In this document: piece by piece, positions 9,165-16,466 of the stretch
How the letters are laid out: each line of letters begins with the position of its first letter
How positions within the stretch are numbered: position 1 is the first letter of the stretch
Source: JAJFFW01 sp965263375
GTDB lineage: Bacteria; Pseudomonadota; Alphaproteobacteria; Caulobacterales; Parvularculaceae
Assembly: GCA_965263375.1 (NCBI GenBank)
Contig: OZ253669.1
Coordinates: 310,001-374,000, forward strand
Length of the DNA: 64,000 nucleotides
Direction of reading: 5' to 3'
Notes under the pieces: generated by a model
What the model was told of the DNA's origin: nothing
The model's input: only the letters and a program-made list of their open reading frames with translations
Database searches by the model: none
Translations under genes and position numbers: made by a program

Positions 9165-11579
9165 ATGTTCAATATTTTTAAGCGGCGCGATCTGCGTTCT
9201 GTTTTCATGAGTGTGCTTGTTTTTCTCCTAGCTGCATGCTCCTCGCCAGAAGAAAGAGTTGAGAAATATACTGCCAGCGGAGAAAAGTTGTTTTCTAAAG
9301 GGGAGCATATTCAAGCAAACATACAGTTTCGTAATGCCTTGCAGATTAATCCAGACCATGCGCCCGCTCTGCGCGGTATGCTAAGAGTCGCAGAAGCAAA
9401 GGAAAACCCAGCTCCTCGCCATGCGCGAAAAATAGCCGGGATTTTACAAAAAATAGTCTCAATTGATGAAAGCGATGTTGGTGCGCGGGTGAAACTCGCG
9501 AAATTTATGTTGTTGCAAGAGGCGATTGATAAGGCCGTAGACCTAAGCGATGAGGCGCTGTCGATTGATCCGAAAAACCCTGACGCACTTGCCATGGCGG
9601 CGGGGGTCAAGCTTAAGCTTGAAGATTATGCGGGCGCCATAAAGTACGCAACGTCGGCGGTTGCTATGAAGCAAGATATTATAGACGCATATGTTGTGTT
9701 GGCTGCCGAGCGCGTTATCGCTGAGGATATTCCTGGCGCTATCCAACATCTAGACGCCGGCATGGCCGCGGGCAGTGATGCTCTTTCCCTTCAACTCATC
9801 AAAATCCAGATGCTGGAGCGAATGCAGGATGTAGATGGCGTAATTGCTATTTATGAGCGATTAATTGCCCTTCAGCCTGATGAAAGGGCTCTCAGCCGCG
9901 CTTATGGATTTTTCTTGGCGAGACACGAGCGCTTTGAAGAGGCCCGAAGTGTTTTCAAAGATCTTACCACTAAAGATGCTTTGAATGATCTAGCCGCACT
10001 TGACTATGCTCGTTTCTTGAACACGCTTGATGGAGCGGGCGCCGCTGAAGCTTTTTTGCAAAAAATTATTGTGAACGACCCTAGCCGTTTAGCGTTGCGG
10101 CAGTTTTTGGCTGAATTAAAAATCTCTAATGGCGAGCGTGATCGCGCATACGCCATTTTGCATGACATGACAGAATATGCGCCCGATACTGCATTAGGTG
10201 TGCAAGCCAAGGCGCGGTTAGCTCAATTAGCATTTGAGGATGGGAACCGCGAAACGGCGGAAAGGTATATCGCTGAAGCCCTTGAGATTGACTCTCGGCA
10301 AATGGAGACCCTTGTTCTCAAGGCTAGCATAGCGATGAAGGATCGCCGCCTTGATGACGCTATTGCTGGGCTTCGAACGGTTTTAAGTGATGCGCCGGAA
10401 TCTGCGACGGCCTTAATGATGCTTGGGCGTGCTCATGAGCTGGCTGGATCGACAGATCTTGCTGATGATCGTTACTTACGCGCCGCACAGGTCAGTAACG
10501 CGGCCCCGCTTCCGTCGCTGACTTATGTGCAATTCCTTTTAAGGCGGGCAAGGTGGGAGCAGGCTGAAGAAATTCTCGGCGCTGTATTATCCCGTGCACC
10601 AAATAACCGCGATGCATGGCGTGCTCTTGCCCAGGTTAGGTTACAGCGCCAGGATTGGATTGGCGCCCAACAGGCGGCTGATCAGCTGCGCGCCATGAAT
10701 GAAGACAGCCAAATAACTAATCAGATTGAAGGAACAGCGCTGCAAGGATTGCAACGCCACAATGAAAGCCTTGATGCCTTTAAGCGCGCACACGAAGCAG
10801 CGCCAGCGCGCGCCCGGCCGTTGGCGGCTCTTATTCGTGCATATGTGCGTGCGGGGCGGCAAGAAGACGCGAGGCGTTTCTTAGAGAATTTCGTGGAAAC
10901 AAATGAGGGAACGACGCTTGCGTCTGTTTTATTAGCCCAGCTTTGGGACATGAACGGGGAAAGTGGAAAAGCGGAACAGGTCTTGATCGCAGCACGAGAG
11001 GCGAGCCCTCAATCCGCTTTACCTCATCACAGTCTCTACCGTTTTTATGTTGCAAAAAAGCGTTTTGACGAAGCTGGCGTCGCGATCTCAGCTGGCCTTC
11101 AAGCACATCCCCAGGATCGCGCCATGCGGCTTCTAGAGGCGAATTACTTGGAGTTAATAGAAGACTATGACGGTGCGATTGCTCGTTATGAGGCTATGCT
11201 AATTGAGTCGCCAAATTCAGAATTAGCGACCAATAATTTGGCAAGCTTGCTATCCGAACACCGCGAGGATGAGGAAAGCCTTCAGCGTGCGCGGCGTATG
11301 GCGGAACGATTCCGGGATAGCCCTGTGCCACATTTCCGCGATACTCTGGGGTGGGCGTATTTTCGTCTAGGCGACACAGACCAGGCGGTGGATATTTTGG
11401 AAGGCGTAGTTGAGCAATCCCCTGAATTTGCGCTCTTTCGTTATCACCTCGGTATGGGCTATCTTGAAGGCGGCGATAATATCGCCGCTAAAAGTGAGCT
11501 GGAAAAAGCGCTTAACATATCTGACGCCCTTCCAAGTTCAATTGCCGATAGCGTTCAAAAAACCTTAGAAGGCCTATAA
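9165..11579 (+). CDS. prsT: PrsT: exosortase-system TPR lipoprotein
   Basis: I take the ATG at 9165, about 8 bases after a GGGGAAG ribosome site, giving 804 residues. The N-terminus is a lipoprotein signal: basic FKRRD, a hydrophobic core, and lipobox LLAAC at residues 21-25, so the mature protein should be anchored in the outer or inner membrane. The rest is a nearly continuous array of tetratricopeptide repeats (recurring A-x-x-x-Y/L-x-x-A-L-x-x-x-P patterns from about 35 to the end). This architecture matches PrsT, the TPR protein of PEP-CTERM/exosortase polysaccharide loci, proposed to act as a periplasmic scaffold in export. The next gene, 37 bases downstream, is the exosortase-associated ATPase, the standard partner, so the two are likely one operon. 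Confidence 0.85.
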   Translation: MFNIFKRRDLRSVFMSVLVFLLAACSSPEERVEKYTASGEKLFSKGEHIQANIQFRNALQINPDHAPALRGMLRVAEAKENPAPRHARKIAGILQKIVSIDESDVGARVKLAKFMLLQEAIDKAVDLSDEALSIDPKNPDALAMAAGVKLKLEDYAGAIKYATSAVAMKQDIIDAYVVLAAERVIAEDIPGAIQHLDAGMAAGSDALSLQLIKIQMLERMQDVDGVIAIYERLIALQPDERALSRAYGFFLARHERFEEARSVFKDLTTKDALNDLAALDYARFLNTLDGAGAAEAFLQKIIVNDPSRLALRQFLAELKISNGERDRAYAILHDMTEYAPDTALGVQAKARLAQLAFEDGNRETAERYIAEALEIDSRQMETLVLKASIAMKDRRLDDAIAGLRTVLSDAPESATALMMLGRAHELAGSTDLADDRYLRAAQVSNAAPLPSLTYVQFLLRRARWEQAEEILGAVLSRAPNNRDAWRALAQVRLQRQDWIGAQQAADQLRAMNEDSQITNQIEGTALQGLQRHNESLDAFKRAHEAAPARARPLAALIRAYVRAGRQEDARRFLENFVETNEGTTLASVLLAQLWDMNGESGKAEQVLIAAREASPQSALPHHSLYRFYVAKKRFDEAGVAISAGLQAHPQDRAMRLLEANYLELIEDYDGAIARYEAMLIESPNSELATNNLASLLSEHREDEESLQRARRMAERFRDSPVPHFRDTLGWAYFRLGDTDQAVDILEGVVEQSPEFALFRYHLGMGYLEGGDNIAAKSELEKALNISDALPSSIADSVQKTLEGL

Positions 11580-11616
11580 GGTTTCTCAGAGAACGGGCTG
11601 TGAAGGTGGATAGTAT

Positions 11617-12564
11617 ATGTACGAAGAATTTTACGGTCTAACTCACAAGCCTTTTGCTATTCTACCCGATCCGCGGTTTATGTATTGGGGACGCACCCAT
11701 CAGCTAGCCTATACGATGATGGAATATGGCTTAAGCGGCGGGGCAGGTCTTACCGTCGTTACAGGCGAGATTGGTTGCGGCAAGACGACGCTTATTCGCA
11801 ATCTATTAAACTCCCAAGATCAAAGCGTTGTTATTGGCCTAATTTCAAATACGAAAGAAGTATCATCAGACCTTTTAAGCTGGGTGTTGTATTCATTCGA
11901 TCAGCCCTATGAGCAAACGTCGAAAGTCGCCAAATTTGATGCGCTGCAGCGTTTTTTAATTGACCAATACAGCCAAGGTAAGCGGGTTGTCTTGATTGTT
12001 GACGAGGCTCAAAATCTATCGCCCGGCACCCTTGAAGAGCTTCGCATGCTGACGAATATTAATGCGGAGCAAGATTTGCTCTTGCAAATAATTTTGGTTG
12101 GTCAGCCGCAATTGCGCACATTGCTAAAGCGTCCTGAGCTAGCCCAATTTGCTCAACGGGTGGCGGCTGATTTTAATATCCGTCCTTTGCAGAAATCTGA
12201 GATTGGTGATTATATCGCGGCGCGTTTATCGGCTGCGGGCCGTGTTGAGCTCCTTTTTAATGAGGCGGCGGCGGAAAAAATTTATGACTATAGTTTGGGG
12301 GTCCCGCGGGTAATTAACACGATGTGTGATATGTGCCTCGTCTATGGATTTTCTTCTGAGACCCCAATCATTGACCTTAACGTCGTGGATGAGGTGCTAA
12401 AGGATAAAGAAGCTTTTGGCGTATTCGGCGTTGAAAGTAGTAAAACCGCTGATGATACACAGACGCCCGTATTCGAAACCTTCTCTGAAGGGGACGGGCC
12501 AGCGCTTGTGATCAATGATCGCCGTCTTGCCCGCATAATAATTGATCGCGCCTATAAGAAGTAA
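11617..12564 (+). CDS. Exosortase-system AAA ATPase (ExeA-like)
   Basis: This 315-residue protein starts MYEEFYGLTHKPFAILPDP, the classic opening of the ExeA/XrtA-associated ATPase family. Walker A is GEIGCGKT (50-57) and Walker B VVLIVDE (124-130), followed by the sensor-like GQPQLR. A winged-helix-like C-terminal part ends at about 270. These ATPases accompany PEP-CTERM exosortases and are thought to energise or regulate assembly of the polysaccharide export machinery. The gene follows prsT directly. It is somewhat longer than the minimal ExeA AAA domain, with an acidic tail of unknown role. Confidence 0.87.
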   Translation: MYEEFYGLTHKPFAILPDPRFMYWGRTHQLAYTMMEYGLSGGAGLTVVTGEIGCGKTTLIRNLLNSQDQSVVIGLISNTKEVSSDLLSWVLYSFDQPYEQTSKVAKFDALQRFLIDQYSQGKRVVLIVDEAQNLSPGTLEELRMLTNINAEQDLLLQIILVGQPQLRTLLKRPELAQFAQRVAADFNIRPLQKSEIGDYIAARLSAAGRVELLFNEAAAEKIYDYSLGVPRVINTMCDMCLVYGFSSETPIIDLNVVDEVLKDKEAFGVFGVESSKTADDTQTPVFETFSEGDGPALVINDRRLARIIIDRAYKK

Positions 12565-12633
12565 ATACAGCATGGCCTTATACGCTGCATTGAGTGAAAA
12601 CCTGTATTCGTCACACTCTCGCGTCAAATCTTC

Positions 12634-13113
12634 TCACTGCGACAACAGCCTAGAATAGACCCCAGGGAAGGAGCCTGGGATTTCAATCGCATTGCAGGTC
12701 TTTTGATAGAATTCTGTGGAGCTTACCCAGCCAATAATGGTGTAAGCATAGCCGTCTTCCCGCATAGAAATGAATGTTCGTCGCAGGAGCTCTTGGGCGA
12801 TCCCCTTCTTGCGAAAATCTGTATGCACCCCAATTGGGCCGAGCATACCTTTTGCGGAGGCATCCCAGCAGCAAAAACCGATTGGTTGATGGTCGCAGAC
12901 TGCTACAAAACAAGTGGGTGGTTGCTGGGCGAGGGTGAGCGCGCATTCGTCAACCCACTGTGGGCAAATCTGCGAAAATTGGTCGCCGACAAAATTACAG
13001 ATCGCCCCCTTATCAAACGCCATTGCCCGGCGGATTGTGACGCCTTGGCTGGATAGCGCGGCTGATCGATCTGGCATTTCGAGGTCATACAGCTTCACAA
13101 TCATGTCCGTCAT
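12634..13113 (-). CDS. GNAT-family N-acetyltransferase
   Basis: This 159-residue protein has the acetyl-CoA binding motif of the GNAT fold, IGVHTDFRKKGIAQELL, with the R-x-x-G-x-A loop at 101-106. Preceding strands (CFVAVCDHQPIGFCCWD) fit the central beta-sheet. It should transfer an acetyl group from acetyl-CoA to a small molecule or protein amine; the substrate is not predictable. It is convergent with the ATPase gene and has no operon partner on its strand. Met4 is an alternative start. Confidence 0.8.
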   Translation of the reverse strand: MTDMIVKLYDLEMPDRSAALSSQGVTIRRAMAFDKGAICNFVGDQFSQICPQWVDECALTLAQQPPTCFVAVCDHQPIGFCCWDASAKGMLGPIGVHTDFRKKGIAQELLRRTFISMREDGYAYTIIGWVSSTEFYQKTCNAIEIPGSFPGVYSRLLSQ

Positions 13114-13350
13114 CGTGGTCGTCCCGTAAGCGTTGTAAGAATTTCATGGCTTTTTGCGTCAGCTAGCCAGGAAAAAGACGCTGGCGCTTGATGTCAAGCA
13201 ATTGATCCAAAACGCTTTTCAAAAAATCTCGCCGGTCAGCGACGGAAATGTTCCTGCCCCGCGTTTAAAAGGTATCGAAAGATGAGAGCTCTGGGGCTGA
13301 ACGCTAAGGAAGCGTAAGGCCGAGGGCAAACAGATAGAAGGTCAGAATTT

Positions 13351-13809
13351 ATGAAAAGCTATCCTAAAGCACTGTTATCGAAGAAGAATTTGACGGGCGT
13401 TGCGTTGATTTCCGCCCTTGCAGGCGCGGCCGCTATTGTGACGGTGGTCGACGCCAAAGCCGGTCCTCATAAGGCTGGTCCTATGGAGCATATGATGATG
13501 CTCGATGCGAATGGGGATGGTGTAATCACAGAAGCGGAACTTGACGCGCGTAAGGAAAAATTGCTGTCGGAAGCGGACGCGAATGGCGACCGGTCGCTCT
13601 CTAAAGAGGAGCTGCAGGCGCATAAAGAAAAGAAGATGGCTGAGCGAAATCCCGACAAAGATGGTGACGGCTTGGTGACTTTGGCTGAATTTCAAGCCGC
13701 AGCGGCTAAGCGCTTTGAAAAAATGGACGATAATGGCGACGGCGTATTGTCGAAAGATGAATTGCCCAAGCGCGGTAAATGGGGCAAGTGGCGTCATTCT
13801 AAAGATTAG
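13351..13809 (+). CDS. Exported EF-hand calcium-binding protein
   Basis: This 152-residue protein begins with a long basic N-region and hydrophobic core (GVALISALAGAAAIVTVV), a probable signal peptide ending near VDAKAG. It then carries four EF-hand loops of the D-x-[DN]-x-[DN]-G pattern: DANGDGVITEAE, DANGDRSLSKEE, DKDGDGLVTLAE and DDNGDGVLSKDE. All four keep most calcium ligands, although the second has Arg-Ser in place of Gly-x. The protein should bind Ca2+ in the periplasm. It sits just upstream of an ECF sigma/periplasmic-sensor unit on the same strand, and such EF-hand proteins often accompany it, but a shared function is inference. Confidence 0.85.
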   Translation: MKSYPKALLSKKNLTGVALISALAGAAAIVTVVDAKAGPHKAGPMEHMMMLDANGDGVITEAELDARKEKLLSEADANGDRSLSKEELQAHKEKKMAERNPDKDGDGLVTLAEFQAAAAKRFEKMDDNGDGVLSKDELPKRGKWGKWRHSKD

Positions 13810-13916
13810 CTTCAAGCTGCGCATTGCGTAAAGGGAACGGAGCCGTCCTTGGCGTTGCCCCCGATGCGTCCCCCCCCTAGACGTCAGGGGCGGTTTCGTT
13901 CTTTTATAGCTGCAAA

Positions 13917-14534
13917 ATGCGCCCTGTTACGGGAATGGCGCTCAAAACAAGCGGACTGGCTGCGTTGTCGAATAGTGTTGAGACGGATGAGGTGCTTGTA
14001 ACGCGCGCTGGCGGCGGCGACCGTAACGCCGCGAGTCAATTGGTTGAGAGGCATACAGATAAAATTATGGCTGTTTGCTATCATATGTTAGGCGAACGTT
14101 CTGCGGCGGAAGACGCAACGCAGGAAACATTTTTGCGCCTATGGAAAAATGCGCCGAAATGGCGAGCGCAAGGCGCTGGCTTTGAGGCTTGGCTATATCG
14201 GGTGGCGAAAAACATTTGCCTCGACCGGCTCAGACGGCGCGGCCGCGAAGCGCCGGAAGAAGCTGCGCCAGAACAAATCGACAGCGCACCACACCCTGAT
14301 GCGGCGGTGGCGGCCAGTCAAAGGCGCGCCGAGGTTAAAGCCGCTCTTGCTTCATTGCCGGAACGTCAACGTTTAGCTGTTACCTTATGTCATTACCAGG
14401 AACTATCAAACGGCGCTGCGGCGTCTATTATGGGGGTGAGTGTTGAGGCGATTGAATCCTTATTGGCGCGGGCGCGGCGCGGATTGCGCGACCGTTTAGC
14501 GCCTAAGCGGGCGGAATTAATGGAGGGCCCTTAG
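13917..14534 (+). CDS. ECF-type RNA polymerase sigma factor
   Basis: This 205-residue protein shows sigma-70 region 2 (AAEDATQETFLRLWKNAP and FEAWLYRVAKNICLDRLRRR) and region 4 (LPERQRLAVTLCHYQELSNGAAASIMGVSVEAIESLLARARRGLRDRL). It lacks region 1 and most of region 3, as ECF sigma factors do. The next gene starts one base after its stop, and the gene after that overlaps, so sigma factor, a membrane protein and a periplasmic metal-sensor-like protein form one transcriptional unit. By analogy with CnrYXH/ZraP-type systems the downstream products probably control the sigma factor. The ATG at 13935 is an alternative start. Confidence 0.9.
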   Translation: MRPVTGMALKTSGLAALSNSVETDEVLVTRAGGGDRNAASQLVERHTDKIMAVCYHMLGERSAAEDATQETFLRLWKNAPKWRAQGAGFEAWLYRVAKNICLDRLRRRGREAPEEAAPEQIDSAPHPDAAVAASQRRAEVKAALASLPERQRLAVTLCHYQELSNGAAASIMGVSVEAIESLLARARRGLRDRLAPKRAELMEGP

Positions 14535-14535
14535 T

Positions 14536-14925
14536 ATGGATGATCTAAAAAAGGGCGCGGGTGAGCTGAAAAGGGAAGACCCCGAATTGGCGGCATTGCT
14601 CGACTTAGCGCCGCCGAAACCAGCGAGTGACGGATTAAAACGTCGCATCATGGATGATTTCATGACGACGACCCAAAATTATGCCCCTGTTGGGATAAGT
14701 GCTGCGCCTCGGCTTGGGGTTGGTGAGAGTATGCAGCAAATCGCAAGCCTTTTTGGCGGGCGGGTTTTTGCTCCGGCCGGACTTGCCGCGGCAATTGCGG
14801 CTTGTGGTTTTTTTATCGGCGTCATCACCGCACCGCAAAATGAAGAAGCGCTTTATTATGCGGATGCGGCGTTAGCTGGCGCTTTTGTGACGAGTGAGGA
14901 GGATGTTTTATGGGCCGTGGATTGA
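14536..14925 (+). CDS. Small single-pass membrane protein, putative anti-sigma component
   Basis: This 129-residue protein has an acidic/basic cytoplasmic N-terminus (LKREDPELAALLDLAPP), a single hydrophobic segment around residues 75-96 (APAGLAAAIAACGFFIGVITAP) and a short periplasmic tail. It starts one base after the stop of the ECF sigma gene and overlaps the next gene by 16 bases, which implies coupled expression. Position and topology are those of an anti-sigma factor, but I recognise no named anti-sigma domain, so the role is inferred from context only. Confidence 0.7.
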   Translation: MDDLKKGAGELKREDPELAALLDLAPPKPASDGLKRRIMDDFMTTTQNYAPVGISAAPRLGVGESMQQIASLFGGRVFAPAGLAAAIAACGFFIGVITAPQNEEALYYADAALAGAFVTSEEDVLWAVD

Positions 14926-15473
14926 TTTTATTCCTCGCCGCCTCGTTAGCCGTTAATGTTTTTTTAGGCGGATATGTCGTTGGGGGCGCGCTGAATGATA
15001 AGCGCGACCGTGGGCCAAGCGCTTTTCATGAGCACCCTTCGAAACATCATGGCAAAGGTCCTAAAATAGGGCCAGATAAAGGTGTTGTGGATCTGTCTTT
15101 AAGGGCGTTTGCGCAAGTGCCTGGGCTTTCTCCAGAAGGGCGCAAGACCATTCGCCGAGCTTTCATGCGCAACAAGAGGGTCATTCGCGAGACACATATG
15201 GCGATTCATTATGCTCGCTTGGACTTAGCCGAATTTTTTGCTGCACAACAGTGGGAAACCAAAGAGGTTAAACAGGCGAGCGCTGCGGTCCGCACCGCAG
15301 AAGAAGCGCACCGTGATGTTTTAGATGAAACATTATTTGCCGCGTTTTCTTCGCTTTCGCTTTCTGATCGCCAAGCGATTGTTTCTGCTTATCGAGATGG
15401 GCTTGAGCGATGGGAGCATCGCTATCAAGGCCGTCATGGCAGGAATCCAAAGGATGAACCACCGAAAAAGTGA
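14910..15473 (+). CDS. Periplasmic heavy-metal sensor/resistance family protein (CnrR/Spy-like)
   Basis: This 187-residue protein has an uncleaved N-terminal anchor (LILFLAASLAVNVFLGGYVVGG) and a helical periplasmic domain. The helices (GRKTIRRAFMRNKRVIRETHMAIHYARLDLAEFFAAQQ and the following pair) match the metal-resistance/LTXXQ-like helical hairpin family that includes CnrX, ZraP and Spy. It is rich in His and charged residues. It probably senses a metal or misfolded protein in the periplasm and transmits this to the ECF sigma factor two genes upstream. The start overlaps the previous gene by 16 bases, and a GAGGAGG ribosome site precedes it. Confidence 0.75.
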   Translation: MGRGLILFLAASLAVNVFLGGYVVGGALNDKRDRGPSAFHEHPSKHHGKGPKIGPDKGVVDLSLRAFAQVPGLSPEGRKTIRRAFMRNKRVIRETHMAIHYARLDLAEFFAAQQWETKEVKQASAAVRTAEEAHRDVLDETLFAAFSSLSLSDRQAIVSAYRDGLERWEHRYQGRHGRNPKDEPPKK

Positions 15474-15622
15474 TGTGTCTTCACTGAAATTGATCAGTGA
15501 GCGTGTTGATCAGTTATATGCCGATAATCGGCATTACACATGTATGATGCTTGGTTGTTTATCTTCCGCTATGGTCAAATTCATGATTACATAGCCAGCG
15601 CAAAAGCAATAGGGGCATGCTC

Positions 15623-16426
15623 ATGGTAAAATTAGGCTCAGCTCATACGGCGCCCTTTGGCGACAGTGCTTCATTTTCCAGCAATGGTATTTCCCATACT
15701 GTTTTTTCCGCGGGCAAGGGGCCGGGTGTTTTATTGATGCACGAACTGCCGGGGATGACGCCGGAATTTTGGCGTCTTGCAAATTGGCTGAGCCAGCATT
15801 TTACGGTTTGGGCGCCGGATTTATTTGGCGACAAGAAAACGCATACGCCTGCAAATTCGGCTGTGTTGACATTGCGCGCTTGCATTAGCCGAGAAATCCA
15901 TTTGTTTGCGAAAAATGATCCGGGGCCCATTACCCAGTGGCTGCGCGCCCTTGCGAAAGATTTGCACACCCATAGCGGCGGCGCAGGCGTTGGCGCAATT
16001 GGAATGTGTATGACGGGTAATTTTGCTTTGACGCTTGCCCTTGACCCGTGGGTCGTCGCGCCCGTCGCATCTCAGCCTGGTATCCCGGCCTCAACACCGT
16101 TTCAAAACCAAGATGGCGGTTTGCAGATGACGCGTGACGAAAAGCAACAGCTCGCTGCCCGTGACGTTGATGTGATGGGGCTTCGGTTTGAGGGTGATGC
16201 GCTTTGCCGCGCGGCGCGTTTTGATGCAATCCGTGAGGTCATTGGCGGTGACCGGTTTTTAGAGCATGTCATCGCGGATGAACATCGCAACCCAAATGGG
16301 CCGCTTAAAACACCACATTCTGTTCTGACGGCTGATCTTGTTAATGCTGATGACAGCGTAACGAAGCAAAAGTTGATGGAAGTGATTAGCTTTTTAAAAG
16401 CGCGCATCGGCCCAGAAGCTTCTTGA
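15623..16426 (+). CDS. Dienelactone hydrolase-family protein
   Basis: This is a protein of about 267 residues with the alpha/beta hydrolase fold. The nucleophile is a Cys in GAIGMCMTGNFAL (G-x-C-x-G), as in dienelactone hydrolase, and candidate triad partners are an Asp in the following loop and His in KTPHSVL near the C-terminus. The oxyanion segment is LLMHELPGMTPEFW. The family hydrolyses lactones or esters such as carboxymethylenebutenolide, but many members have unknown substrates. I choose the ATG at 15623 over the one at 15617 because the AGGGG ribosome site lies only one base before the latter. The gene stands alone, convergent with the histidine kinase. Confidence 0.8.
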   Translation: MVKLGSAHTAPFGDSASFSSNGISHTVFSAGKGPGVLLMHELPGMTPEFWRLANWLSQHFTVWAPDLFGDKKTHTPANSAVLTLRACISREIHLFAKNDPGPITQWLRALAKDLHTHSGGAGVGAIGMCMTGNFALTLALDPWVVAPVASQPGIPASTPFQNQDGGLQMTRDEKQQLAARDVDVMGLRFEGDALCRAARFDAIREVIGGDRFLEHVIADEHRNPNGPLKTPHSVLTADLVNADDSVTKQKLMEVISFLKARIGPEAS

Positions 16427-16466
16427 GGGCAAACCAAATAGAACGCTTTTGGCGGAGGGCTGCGTG

